64,000 nt of DNA from Arthrobacter humicola (GCF_022803015.1 NZ_JAFKON010000003.1:62001-126000); one strand, 5' to 3'; positions 24,828-33,810 are shown, numbered from the stretch's first letter. The notes: a model not told the origin generated them from the letters alone. Numbers and translations: made by a program.

Positions 24828-26027
24828 TCATGACAATCTTTCCCGTGTAGAAGCCTGAGGGTTGTATGCCGATTTGATGAAGCGTTCTCGTTCATTGGGG
24901 CTGGTCGCGGAGTCAGCTATGGTCCAGGCGAGTGCAGTGGCTGCCTCGAACATCACGCTGTACGCCTCAGGGGAGTCGGCAAATGCTGCGAACCCGTGTG
25001 AGTGGATTGGTACGTTCGCTCCAGGGATGCTCAGCCAGGGATGCAGGGTAGGAATTACCTGGGAGACGTTGCCCATATCAGTTGATCCACCGCTCATGCC
25101 GGCGGAGCTGGTTGTCTCCTTGCCGAACCTGGACATGGCGTCAGTCCAGTGTGCAGCAAGGGCGTTGTCCTGCACTAACGGTTCGTATGCGGGTTCTGTA
25201 GCCTCAATGGTCAGCGTTGTTCCGGTGGCCAGGGCGGCTCCTTCGAAACAGCCGCGGACGCGCTCAAGCAAGGCTTCATATTCCCTTAGGGTGAATGCTC
25301 GGCACTCAAACTCGACTACCGCCCGTTCCGGAATGATGTTCGTGGCGTGCCCGGCCTCAGCTACAAATAGAGCTATTCGGTGGTCTCCAGGTATTTGCTG
25401 GCGCAGTAACCCTACGGCGACTTGGCTCAGCACAGCTGCATCTGCAGCGTTTATTCCCAGATGGGGTGCTGCTGCCGCATGGGCGGCCTTTCCAATAAAT
25501 ATCGCCTTATACCTGCCCATCGCCTGGGCGCTGGTACCTGCTGGGTTATAGGTTAATCCGTCCTGGACTGGATGGACCATCAGGGCGAGGCCGATACCGT
25601 CAAACGCTCCACGTTCAAGAAGAAGCACCTTACCGCCGCCGCTCTCCTCAGCAGGGGTTCCAATGGCTTTTAGCGTGATGCCGAGCTCGTCTACATAGGG
25701 TCGCAAGGCAAGGGCCGCGGCGACGGAGGCACCTGCAATCAGATTGTGCCCGCACGCATGTCCAATGTCGGGAAGCGCGTCGTATTCCACGCACAATGCC
25801 ACCTTCAGATCGCCGCTCCCCACTGTGGCTGTAAAAGCTGTAGGAAGGCCACCAGTGCCACGCTCAACTGTGAAGCCGCCTGTGGCCAGCAGCGCCGCTG
25901 CTGCCTCGGACGAACGGACCTCCTCGAAAGCCACCTCGGGGTTGGAGTGGATTTCGTGGGCCATTGCCTGAACCTGCGACTTCCACTCCTTGACGCCTTC
26001 TGCAAGGGCGGTGCGCAGACTTGCCAT
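24828..26027 (-). CDS. M20-family amidohydrolase (AbgB/IAL-like)
   Basis: This 399-aa protein has the M20D metallopeptidase pattern: AHEIHSNPEVAFEE, VEYDALPDIGHACGHNLIAG with the metal-binding His, PAEESGGGKVLL with the catalytic Glu pair, and a dimerisation domain starting at KAAHAAAAPHLGINA. Metal-ligand His residues recur near SGGSTDMGNVSQVIP and IHSHGFA. Relatives hydrolyse N-acyl or p-aminobenzoyl-glutamate amides. It stands alone, so the substrate is open. AGGAAGG lies upstream of ATG 26027 at slightly long spacing. Confidence 0.85.
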   Translation of the reverse strand: MASLRTALAEGVKEWKSQVQAMAHEIHSNPEVAFEEVRSSEAAAALLATGGFTVERGTGGLPTAFTATVGSGDLKVALCVEYDALPDIGHACGHNLIAGASVAAALALRPYVDELGITLKAIGTPAEESGGGKVLLLERGAFDGIGLALMVHPVQDGLTYNPAGTSAQAMGRYKAIFIGKAAHAAAAPHLGINAADAAVLSQVAVGLLRQQIPGDHRIALFVAEAGHATNIIPERAVVEFECRAFTLREYEALLERVRGCFEGAALATGTTLTIEATEPAYEPLVQDNALAAHWTDAMSRFGKETTSSAGMSGGSTDMGNVSQVIPTLHPWLSIPGANVPIHSHGFAAFADSPEAYSVMFEAATALAWTIADSATSPNERERFIKSAYNPQASTRERLS

Positions 26028-26533
26028 ACCGATTGCTGTGCCTTCCTGATTTCATGAGTATCGCCTGCTTAGGCAGGACAATAACGAGTCGGCCCTGGCT
26101 GCCTCAGAAAGGTCGAACCATCCGACATCTCTGTTGGCTTGCTGGAGTGATGACCATCGAGGCACCTCAGCCTATGCCCAATAGAGCAGCACGACGGGTG
26201 AGCGCTGCTGGTGCAGGAGCTGCTCGCCGGAAAGCTAAGCGCTGCACCACTTCGTTTAGATATCCCCTGGGCGGGAACCCGGCGCTCATCGAATGTGTCA
26301 GGGTCAGCTCGAGAAAATCTGAAGCCCAAAATTTCGGTGTCTACGGAGAAAAACGTCCGGGGGTCTGACCAGGCTTGAGATCAATACAGCGAAAATATCG
26401 GGCTCTGACCTCCGCGGGCCTCGTAGTCGTCCGAGGATATCTGTGTACATCTCAACTCTGCCATGAAGGGACTCTATCGATGGCAGGGAGAGCAATGATG
26501 GGCAATTCCGGCGATCAGTACAGACAAAAGCGG
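26028..26533. other. Intergenic, nothing recognised
   Basis: I see no credible gene in these 500 bases. Open frames present have no start signal and no familiar motif. Confidence 0.5.
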
Positions 26534-26593
26534 ATGTTTTGACGAACTGTACGGTGACTCGTGTTTGGGGCTTCCCTACGATCAGGGGACAGC
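26534..26593 (+). repeat. Dispersed 60-bp element, copy B
   Basis: This is the partner of 21989-22049, with the same TTTTGACGAACTGTA core and the same trailing CCCTAC-ATC-GGGA-AGC block. It ends 68 bases before the small SGWWRP gene at 26662. Confidence 0.65.
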
Positions 26594-26661
26594 CTGATTC
26601 TCCAAAGCGGCATCCATGTTCAGGTGTTCGCAATCGAAACCACGCGAAGGAAGGCATATTC

Positions 26662-26889
26662 ATGCTGCAGCTTCAGGTGAATCGTTCAGACAGTTTGACC
26701 GTCGACGCAAAAACAGGGCATCACGCGCCTTCCAGTGGCTGGTGGCGACCCGAAAATGATCCCCTCCTCGTCCGTTACCTGCAGCAAGGAGAGATCATGC
26801 CTCCGCTGCATGGCTCACAGACCGTGTGGACGCTCGTTCGCAATGTGCCCCCTTCGGTAAGAGCCAGCTCCCGAAGCACATACTCCTGA
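26662..26889 (+). CDS. Small SGWWRP protein, copy 1 (unknown function)
   Basis: This 75-aa protein has a well placed ribosome binding site (AAGGAAGG) before ATG 26662. Its middle reads SGWWRPENDPLLVRYLQQGE, then IMPPLHGSQTVWTLVR. The protein encoded at 44700 shares about 27 of 46 aligned residues in this part (SGWWRP, DP, RYL, QGE, MP, WT), while the ends differ. The conserved Trp-Trp, Arg-Pro and Trp-Thr pairs point to a compact folded domain rather than a chance frame. No membrane segment is visible. I do not know a function for it; it is not linked to the surrounding metabolic genes. Confidence 0.68.
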   Translation: MLQLQVNRSDSLTVDAKTGHHAPSSGWWRPENDPLLVRYLQQGEIMPPLHGSQTVWTLVRNVPPSVRASSRSTYS

Positions 26890-26946
26890 CGTGCAACGTC
26901 TTGTCGTTCCCCCTTTCACCTACAGATTGAGAGAAGAGAAAAGCTC

Positions 26947-27144
26947 ATGAAAAGCAGAATTCTAGTTCAAAGCAAGAACACCTCCCGGCGTATCGGATCA
27001 CCTGAAGAAGTGCCCGGTACTTCCTCGTCTGTTGCCGGTGCGCAGCAGTCCGGGTGGGTAGGCTTGGCAGGTAAGCAGGAGCACGCCGATCGGCGGCCGG
27101 CCGAATCGACGCACAGGGCCGCATACGGCGCTCAGAACCGCTAG
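26947..27144 (+). CDS. Small hypothetical protein
   Basis: A 65-aa frame from ATG 26947 is preceded by an AG-rich stretch (GAGAGAAGAGAAAA). The product is basic and polar (MKSRILVQSKNTSRR, later HADRRPAESTHR), without membrane segments or known motifs. It starts 57 bases after the SGWWRP gene on the same strand and could be cotranscribed with it. It may be disordered or spurious. Confidence 0.4.
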   Translation: MKSRILVQSKNTSRRIGSPEEVPGTSSSVAGAQQSGWVGLAGKQEHADRRPAESTHRAAYGAQNR

Positions 27145-27318
27145 CAGAACTGCGCCGGTTTCCTGCAGGCTTCACTTGTCGCCCGGCGCTTTTGCGGCTG
27201 GCAAGAATCCTATGAGCCAGCAGACTCGGTTCTGTCGCTGTCGTTCTCATCAGGAGGGACCGACGGTATTTGTGCGCCGCCTTGTGGAGTGCCCACAGAA
27301 CCAGCGCTCCTTGACATG

Positions 27319-28428
27319 TCACCTCTCTGGAAGCTGGGCTTCAGTTTGGTAGGACCCGCTGCTGAGCGGGTGACCCTCTCCTCTACTTATAGCGTGTCTT
27401 TTGTGACCGTCATCTCCAGAGATAATCAGGACGATGATCCCTACGATTGCACCGATCAGTGTCTCGACGCCGCGTTCGGAGAGGAGGACATAGGGGTCCG
27501 CATGTGCAGCGAGCTGGGTAACGAGAAGTATCACCGGTGTGAACGACACCATGGCCAGGCCGTAGTGGCGCATCATGAAAAGTTCGGTGGTGAACTGGAA
27601 GAAGATGATGGCAATCACCAGCGCAGGTGCGTCTCTCTGTGCGTCCAGCTGCCAAGGCGAAGGCAGCAGAAGGACTGCGACGATGACAAGGCCAAGAAGC
27701 GTTCCCACAACCCTGTGGATTCCGCGATAAATGCCGCCGGCCAGATATGTCGCGGCAAGCGGTACCGCCGCAGCCGCCATGGCCCAATGCGGGTACGCGC
27801 TTCCACTAAGCACGCCAGCGGCTCCAGCCGTGCCGACCGCAAGGACGTAGCGTCCGGCATGGATGAACGCCCTTTGTTTTCGAGGGCCGGCAAGGGCTGC
27901 CGTATTTCGGGTTCCATTGGGTCGCCACGCCCTTTCCCGTATCCAGCCAAGAAAACCGACGGAGATAGAAGTGGCCGCTGAAGCCACGCCGATGAGCACA
28001 GCAAAGAGCCATGGAACCGTTGTGGGGATCGAGGCACATGCCCCAAGGGCGAGGATTCCAAAAAAGGGTCCGCTCGGCTTAAAGTTCAGCCTGTCCGCGA
28101 CAAGCGATCCCACTCCTGCCAGGAGTGTTTCGACGCCCACGAGCCACCAGGAATGGAGTCCACTAACCGACAACCCGGTGCCGATCATCACGCCGGTCAC
28201 GAGCATACCGGCTGCCTGCAGTTGGTGTTGGAGACGGAGTTGGTGGGGTTCGGTCCTGCCATACATGCCAGTCAGCGCGCCAAAAAGGGCGTAGATAACC
28301 AGCTCTGGGTGTCTGAACATCAGTAGAGTCAACGATGGGATTGCCAGGCCTGTGCAGACCCGTAGGGCCGAGAAGTGATCCCTGCTTGGAGGCGCAAAGC
28401 TGTGGAGTGCTCGGACGTGATGTTTCAC
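27319..28428 (-). CDS. FUSC-family membrane protein
   Basis: This 369-aa protein has two blocks of hydrophobic spans: about residues 20-170 (ALRVCTGLAIPSLTLLMF, VIYALFGALTGMYGRTEP), then 200-350 (YVLAVGTAGAAGVLSG, THRVVG-like HRVVGTLLGLVIVAVLL, and RGVETLIGAIVGIIVLII). That double arrangement, with RxxxTxxGxxxG-type helices, is the fusaric-acid-resistance (FUSC) fold, associated with efflux of aromatic acids. The GTG start follows GAGGAG. It begins 41 bases after the 72-aa gene on the same strand, so it may be the last gene of the glutarate-type operon. Confidence 0.8.
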   Translation of the reverse strand: MKHHVRALHSFAPPSRDHFSALRVCTGLAIPSLTLLMFRHPELVIYALFGALTGMYGRTEPHQLRLQHQLQAAGMLVTGVMIGTGLSVSGLHSWWLVGVETLLAGVGSLVADRLNFKPSGPFFGILALGACASIPTTVPWLFAVLIGVASAATSISVGFLGWIRERAWRPNGTRNTAALAGPRKQRAFIHAGRYVLAVGTAGAAGVLSGSAYPHWAMAAAAVPLAATYLAGGIYRGIHRVVGTLLGLVIVAVLLLPSPWQLDAQRDAPALVIAIIFFQFTTELFMMRHYGLAMVSFTPVILLVTQLAAHADPYVLLSERGVETLIGAIVGIIVLIISGDDGHKRHAISRGEGHPLSSGSYQTEAQLPER

Positions 28429-28469
28429 GGACCCTGCTCCTCACCAAATCGCTGATTGTCTGCTCTGCA

Positions 28470-28688
28470 CTAGACCCAAAGCACGTAGCCAAGATCTTTG
28501 TGGAAGTACTCCCGGCGATCAGTGACATCGGCGGCCAACCATAGGCCTGAGCCGTCCGGCATTTCTTCTTCGACGATCCCCCGGCGAACTACGTCTTCGT
28601 TGCGACGGATCTCCACGATGTCGCCCACATGGTTCTGCCAGCTTGCTGTCTGGCGGAGGTGTGAGATGGCGTGCCACTGCTCGAACAT
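28470..28688 (-). CDS. 72-aa protein translationally coupled to thiolase
   Basis: Its ATG (28686-28688) shares the A of the thiolase stop codon (TGATG), a strong sign that it is a real, coupled gene. The product (MFEQWHAISHLRQTASWQNH, then GDIVEIRRNEDVVRRGIVEE, later REYFHKDLGYVLWV) looks like a small beta-barrel or SH3-like fold with several aromatic residues. There is no signal peptide, metal motif or known domain that I recognise. Its place at the end of the catabolic operon suggests a role with one of the enzymes, but function is unknown. Confidence 0.65.
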   Translation of the reverse strand: MFEQWHAISHLRQTASWQNHVGDIVEIRRNEDVVRRGIVEEEMPDGSGLWLAADVTDRREYFHKDLGYVLWV

Positions 28689-29899
28689 CAGCGTTCCAGG
28701 AGCAGTGCGTCGCCCTGGCCCCCGCCCCCACATAGTGCAACGGCGGCCCGGCCCGTTTCACGGCGGATGAGTTCGTGTACGGCCGTGACAACCAGCCTGG
28801 CCCCTGAAGCGCCGATTGGGTGTCCGATGGCAACTGCGCCACCGTGTATGTTGATCCGATCCTCGGGCACGCCGAGCAGTCCACCGGAATGCGAAGCAAC
28901 TGAAGCGAAGGCTTCATTGATCTCAACCAGGTCGAGTTCTTCGGCCGGCCAGCCTTCGCGCTCCAGAGCGGCGCGGATGGCTTTAGCGGGTTTGTCCGGC
29001 AGGGATGTGTCAGGACCGGCGATTTGTCCGTGGGCCCGAAGGACTGCGAGGACATCCCATCCATGTCTCTGGGCGGTCTCCCGAGTGGTCAGCACAACTG
29101 CCGCGGCGCCATCGGTCAAAGGTGAGGCGTTGCCCGCCGTCACAGTCCCGTCCGGAGAGAATGCGGGGCGCAGACGGGCCAGCGACTCCTGTGAAGCATC
29201 GGGGCGGATGCCTTCATCCTGGGTGACTTCGAGGATGCCAGTTCGTGTGGGAACCTTCACAGGGATAATTTCCTGGGCCCACACGCCTGACTCTTGGGCG
29301 GCAGCTGCTCGCAAGTGGGAGGTAACGGCGACGGTGTCTTGGGCTGCACGTGATATTCCAAGTGCGGAGTTCGCGCGGTCAGTGGCCAGGCCCATGGCCT
29401 CGTGGTCGAATGCATCTGTTAAGCCGTCCTGGGCAGCTGCGTCCACCAGAGTAAGCGCCCCGTATAGATTCCCGGTCCGTGTTCCTGCGACAAGGCGGGG
29501 GGCTTGGCTCATCGACTCCTGGCCGCCGGCGACGACGACGGCTGCGTCGCCGAGGCGTAGCATTCGGGCGGCCTCAATGATGGCCGACAGTCCCGAGAGG
29601 CACACTTTGTTGACTGTCACTGCGGGTGCGCTCAGGGGAATCCCCGCGGCTACTGCGCTCTGCCGGGCAGGGTTTTGTCCGGCCCCTGACTGGAGAACTT
29701 GTCCCATGATGACGGCATCGACGGTGCCTGCCGGTACGCCGGACCGTGCAAGGGCGCCAGCGATGGCTGCTCCGCCCAGTTCAGTGGCGGAAAGTGGTGC
29801 CAGTTGGCCCAGGAGTCGTCCCTGAGCGGTGCGTGCTGCGCCGACGATGACGACATCCCTTGGATCGGGTACTCGTCGGAAGTTGGATTCTGTTTTCAC
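28688..29899 (-). CDS. Acetyl-CoA acetyltransferase (thiolase)
   Basis: This 403-aa thiolase has the reactive cysteine in VNKVCLSGLSA near residue 97, the substrate-pocket NEAFA, and the active-site histidine in GGAVAIGHPIGASGARL. The second cysteine is in ALCGGGGQG at the C-terminus. It cleaves acetoacetyl-CoA to two acetyl-CoA, the last step of the pathway encoded here. GTG 29899 is chosen because GGAG lies 8 bases before it and family length fits. An ATG at 29977 overlapping the upstream stop (ATGA) would add a 26-residue tail and cannot be excluded. Confidence 0.86.
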   Translation of the reverse strand: MKTESNFRRVPDPRDVVIVGAARTAQGRLLGQLAPLSATELGGAAIAGALARSGVPAGTVDAVIMGQVLQSGAGQNPARQSAVAAGIPLSAPAVTVNKVCLSGLSAIIEAARMLRLGDAAVVVAGGQESMSQAPRLVAGTRTGNLYGALTLVDAAAQDGLTDAFDHEAMGLATDRANSALGISRAAQDTVAVTSHLRAAAAQESGVWAQEIIPVKVPTRTGILEVTQDEGIRPDASQESLARLRPAFSPDGTVTAGNASPLTDGAAAVVLTTRETAQRHGWDVLAVLRAHGQIAGPDTSLPDKPAKAIRAALEREGWPAEELDLVEINEAFASVASHSGGLLGVPEDRINIHGGAVAIGHPIGASGARLVVTAVHELIRRETGRAAVALCGGGGQGDALLLER

Positions 29900-29973
29900 T
29901 GCGGTTGCTCCGGGATTGTTGGTGGCGACGGCCCGAAAAATGGCCGTTCTTCGTTTTGAACGGTTATGCGCGG

Positions 29974-31074
29974 TCATGTAGCGAGGAGTCGGGTAAGACC
30001 GCCGGGCCGGAAGTTGGCACCGAGAGTCACGCAGCGGTCGATGTCCCCCCACGTAGCGACGACGCCCTCGTCCAGCATCAGCTGGGCTTCTTGTGCCAGG
30101 GCATCGTGGACGCGACGCCGTACCCGGTCCGGGTCAACTTCGTGCGGCTCCGGGGGCAGGATCAGGGCTGCCGGCGGAACCTTGCCGTTTTCATCGAAGA
30201 AGCCCGGCAGTCCGGCTTCGACGACCGCCGTGAGAGCAGCTGACCGGCCGAAACGATCGGGGTAAGCGCGGTGCAACGTGTCGCAGATGTGCCGTTGCAC
30301 CGCGGGACCGATGCAGCCGATCAGGTGCAGGGGCGTCATAGGCAAATCCCACGGTTCCAGGGAGCGGTCAACGGTAGCGGGCTCCCCGCCCATATCGATT
30401 TCGGCCAGTATTTCGCTAAACAGGCGCGTGAGTAGCCGATTGACGACAAAGCCAGGAGTGTCAGCGACAGGTACGGCTGTCTTGCCCAGACCTACGGCGA
30501 GATCCGATGCGGTGAAGAGAGCGGCGTCCGATGAGAACGGGGTGCGGACCAATTCGACGAGCGGGAGGACAGCGACCGGATTAAAGAAGTGGAACCCGAG
30601 CACCCTTTCGGGGTGCCTGAGGCCACGGGCCATGCCGGTGACCGGAAGCGAGGACGTGTTGGTGAGCAGGAGGGCATCCGGCCCGATGGACTCCTCCAGC
30701 TGCCGGAATACGTTGCGTTTGGTTTTTTGGTCCTCGAAGACGGCCTCGATGGCGGCGTCGCACCCCCTGAACTCCGAGGGATCGGTGGTGCCCCGGATCA
30801 AACCGGCGATTTCCGCTGCCTCGCCTGGTTGAAGCCTGCCTCGAGACTCCTGCCGATCAAGGTGTCCGCGCATCCTGTGGAGGGCTGCGGACACCCGGTC
30901 GGCGGAAAGATCGCTGATGAGGACCGGGATGCGGAGCTTGTCCGCGACCAGAAGGCCGAGCTGACTCGCCATGAGACCGGCGCCGACGACGCCGAAGGTT
31001 TTAATAGTTTTCGGCCGCCCCGGGTTTTCGGCTGATACCGGCACGGGGTCAGCCGTTGAAAGACTGTGAGACAT
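29974..31074 (-). CDS. 3-hydroxyacyl-CoA dehydrogenase
   Basis: This 366-aa NAD enzyme has the Rossmann motif FGVVGAGLMASQLG near residue 27, AAIEAVFEDQKTKRNVF, and TNTSSLPVTGMA. The catalytic-histidine segment is GFHFFNPVAVLPLVELV, and the C-terminal domain includes DTPGFVVNRLLTRL. It is a single-function enzyme, longer than FadB2/PaaH by a C-terminal extension. It would oxidise 3-hydroxybutyryl-CoA to acetoacetyl-CoA for the thiolase. It lies between the broken aldehyde dehydrogenase and thiolase with an 18-base gap upstream, so the genes are one transcription unit. Confidence 0.86.
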   Translation of the reverse strand: MSHSLSTADPVPVSAENPGRPKTIKTFGVVGAGLMASQLGLLVADKLRIPVLISDLSADRVSAALHRMRGHLDRQESRGRLQPGEAAEIAGLIRGTTDPSEFRGCDAAIEAVFEDQKTKRNVFRQLEESIGPDALLLTNTSSLPVTGMARGLRHPERVLGFHFFNPVAVLPLVELVRTPFSSDAALFTASDLAVGLGKTAVPVADTPGFVVNRLLTRLFSEILAEIDMGGEPATVDRSLEPWDLPMTPLHLIGCIGPAVQRHICDTLHRAYPDRFGRSAALTAVVEAGLPGFFDENGKVPPAALILPPEPHEVDPDRVRRRVHDALAQEAQLMLDEGVVATWGDIDRCVTLGANFRPGGLTRLLAT

Positions 31075-31092
31075 CTGATCCTGCTTCTGTGC

Positions 31093-32611
31093 CTACCCGC
31101 GGAGGTAGACCGTTGTCGTGTGTGTGTAGAAGTCTTTGGCAGCGCCGCCCTGTTCCTTGGGCCCGAGGCTGCTCTTCTTTGATCCGCCGAACGGCACGTG
31201 AGGATCCGAACCAGCAGATTCCGAGTTGAGGTGAAGGATGCCCACATCGAGGGCGTCGACTGCTTCCAGCACTGTCGCAAGGTCACGGGTGAACAATGCT
31301 GCGGACAAGCCGAAGTCGGACTCTTCGGCCAAACCGAACGCCTCCTCGGGGGTCGCGGCGCGGCGGACCGCCAGGACGGGGCCGAAAAGTTCTTCTCGCC
31401 AGGCGAGGTTGGTAGATCCGGCCTGACCAGTGGGGAGCTCCAGCACAGTCGGTGCGATGAAGGCGCCGGGAGTACCGGCAAAGGGATTCTCGGCAGATGT
31501 TCCGGCGATGGCGACCGCACCGGCTTTTACGGCTGCATTGATTCCGCTCGTGATGGACCTGCGTGCCGCCTCGTTGATCACAGGCCCCATCTGTATTTCT
31601 GGGTCAACGGGGTCCCCGGTCAGCCAGCCGCTGAGCCGGAGCGTGAGGCGCTCCAGGAATTCGTCGGCGATGGAGTCCGCGAGAATGAGCCGTGAAGTTG
31701 CGGTACATTTCTGTCCAGTGGAGCGGAACGCCCCGAAAAGCACCTGTTCCGAGGCTAGATCCAGGTCAGCATCGTCCAGAACCAGCGCCGCGTTCTTGCC
31801 CCCCATTTCGCCTTGCATGGGAATTCCCCGGACGGCAGCTTGGGCCGCCAGTGCACGTCCGACCCCTGAGGAGCCGGTAAAGGACATGGCGTCCACGCCA
31901 GGGCTCTGAACAAGGGCAGTCCCGAGAGAGCCGGGCCCAACGACAAGGTTAAGTACGCCCGCGGGCAGCCCGGCGGCAACGAGCGCTTCGGCTAAGCTCA
32001 TGGCGAGAAGCGGGACGGTGGAAGCCGGCTTCCACACCACCGCGTTACCGTGCACCAGGGCGGGCGCGATCTTCCATGCCGGGATGGCGATCGGAAAATT
32101 GAACGGGGTGACGATGCCGACTACGCCCAGCGGCTTGCGAGTTACGAGTTACGAGGATACGTTCCCCGCGCCGAGGCGAAGCAAAGTGCTCCCCGGCCAC
32201 GCGGTCACCCTCTGCGGCGAAGTAGCGCAGAATTTGAGCTGCACGCAGCACCTCTGCCCTTCCCTCGGTGAGGGTCTTGCCTTCTTCGCGGGAAAGTTCG
32301 AGGCCAAGTACGCCAGCTTGCGACTCAAGGGCTGCGGCGGCCCGAGACAGGACGGCGCCGCGTTCGTGGATCGGGGTGCGGTTCCATGCCCGTTGTGAGA
32401 CGCGCGCTGCCAGGACGGGCCTGTCGAGATCCGCAAGGACGGCGGTGCCGCCTTCGGCGACGCTCTCCTCCGGGCGGCTGGGATTTACAGAAGTGAGGTG
32501 GCCGCCGTTGCCTGCTACCCAGTCTCCGTCTATGAGGAGCCGGAGCTGCGCCGTCTCCGTCGCACCAGGGGCGGTGCCTGACGTGGCCGGCGCAGCTACG
32601 GGGGCACTCAC
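31093..32611 (-). pseudogene. Aldehyde dehydrogenase split by a 7-bp tandem duplication
   Basis: From ATG 32611 the minus strand encodes an aldehyde dehydrogenase N-terminus (LLIDGDWVAGNGGHL, ELSREEGKTLTEGRAEV, GERILVTR). Frame is then lost at a perfect tandem repeat of GAGTTAC (plus strand 32139-32145 and 32146-32152). Removing one copy restores RKPLGVVGIVTPFNFPIAIP and joins the rest: EMGGKNAALV with the base Glu, the cysteine in STGQKCTATSR, EELFGPV and a C-terminal SLGPKEQGGAAKDFYTH. All catalytic residues survive on either side, so the break is recent. The intact enzyme would oxidise a semialdehyde, by context glutarate semialdehyde. Its ATG overlaps the acyl-CoA dehydrogenase stop. Confidence 0.88.
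32139..32152. repeat. Two tandem copies of a 7-bp unit
   Basis: GAGTTAC occurs twice without interruption. The extra 7 bases shift the reading frame of the aldehyde dehydrogenase gene. Confidence 0.9.
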
Positions 32612-33810
32612 CGAAAGGCTCCTATACCTGTTAGCTTCTGGCCAAGAATGAGGGTGTGGACCTCATCGGTGCCTTCGTAGGTACGAACGGATTCAAGGTT
32701 GTTCGCGTGGCGAAGGGGCGAGTGTTCGAGGGTTATCCCGTTTCCGCCCAGGATGGTGCGTGCTTCGCGGCAGATTTCGATCGCTTCGCGACAGTTGTTC
32801 AGTTTGCCCACGCTGATCTGATGGTTCTGCAGCTTGCCGGCATCCTTGAGCCGTCCCAGGTGCAGGGCCAGAAGAAAGCCCTTGTTGATCTCGAGTGCCA
32901 TGTTCACGAGCTTCTGCTGAGTCAACTGATAACCGGCCAACGGCCGGTCGAACTGCAGCCGATGCTTGGAGTAATCTAGGGCATCTTCGAAGGCGTCACG
33001 CGCGGCACCCATGGTGCCCCAGGCAATGCCATAACGTGCCTCGTTGAGGCAGGCGAAAGGGCCGCGGAGGCCAGTGACATTTGGCAGGACCGCGTCGGCA
33101 GGCAGACGTACGTCATTCAGGGTGATGTCACACTGAACAGAAGCACGCATTGACAGCTTTGGTTCGATCGGTGTGGCGGTGAAGCCGGGAGTTTTGGTTG
33201 GTACGACGAATCCGCGTACGCCAGTGTCCGTCTGGGCCCAGATAACTGCCACCTGGGCCACGTTGGCGAGTCCGATCCACCGCTTGGTGCCGGTCAGTAT
33301 CCAGTCCCTGCCGTCACGGCGGGCAAAGGTGGCCATGGCAGAGGGGTCCGAACCGGCGGTGGGTTCCGTGAGGCCAAAGCATCCAATGGCCGTACCAGCA
33401 GCCATCTGGGGAAGCCATTCCTCTTTCTGTTCCTCGGAACCGTGCTTGGAGATCGCAGACATGGCCAGAGAGCCCTGCACGGACACGAAAGTGCGTATGC
33501 CTGAATCACCGGCCTCTAGTTCGGCAGCAGCCAGCCCATAGTCCACTGCGGTTCCCCCGGCGCAGCCGTATCCTTTCAAATGCATTCCAAGCAGGCCGAG
33601 TTTCGCGAGATCAGGGACGATTTCCAACGGGAACCGGGCCTCTTCGTACCAGGTGGCGATGTTCGGTTTGATCTCCTCCCGAACGTAGGTCCGGACCCGG
33701 TCGCGCAGTGCAATCTCCTCATCCGTGAGGAGAGTATCGAAAGAGATCAGGTCCGAAGGTTCGAGTGCGGTAACGGCCTCGATGTCGGCCGAACTAGGGG
33801 CGAGAGTCAT
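32608..33810 (-). CDS. gcdH: Glutaryl-CoA dehydrogenase
   Basis: This 400-aa acyl-CoA dehydrogenase has LLTDEEIALRDRVRTYVREE, IGCFGLTEPTAGSDPSAM and WILTGTKRWIGLANVAQVAV. The C-terminal segment is ARTILGGNGITLEHSPLRHA, then NNLESVRTYEGTDEVHTLILG, where the Glu of YEGT is the catalytic base. The NNLESV and TYEGTDEVH wording and a conserved Arg region are typical of the glutaryl-CoA dehydrogenase branch, which oxidises and decarboxylates glutaryl-CoA to crotonyl-CoA. ATG 33810 follows AGGAGGGA. The start lies inside the end of the CoA-transferase gene (17-base overlap) and its stop overlaps the aldehyde dehydrogenase start. Confidence 0.85.
   Translation of the reverse strand: MTLAPSSADIEAVTALEPSDLISFDTLLTDEEIALRDRVRTYVREEIKPNIATWYEEARFPLEIVPDLAKLGLLGMHLKGYGCAGGTAVDYGLAAAELEAGDSGIRTFVSVQGSLAMSAISKHGSEEQKEEWLPQMAAGTAIGCFGLTEPTAGSDPSAMATFARRDGRDWILTGTKRWIGLANVAQVAVIWAQTDTGVRGFVVPTKTPGFTATPIEPKLSMRASVQCDITLNDVRLPADAVLPNVTGLRGPFACLNEARYGIAWGTMGAARDAFEDALDYSKHRLQFDRPLAGYQLTQQKLVNMALEINKGFLLALHLGRLKDAGKLQNHQISVGKLNNCREAIEICREARTILGGNGITLEHSPLRHANNLESVRTYEGTDEVHTLILGQKLTGIGAFR

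Noticed and set aside
27354..27371. Hairpin ACCCGCT-GCTG-AGCGGGT as terminator
   Set aside because: It lies inside the coding end of the FUSC gene, not after its stop, so it is more likely coincidental.
32045..32611. The N-terminal half of the aldehyde dehydrogenase as a separate short protein
   Set aside because: After residue 157 the frame reads low-complexity sequence while the true continuation is in the next frame; catalytic residues are all on the other side.
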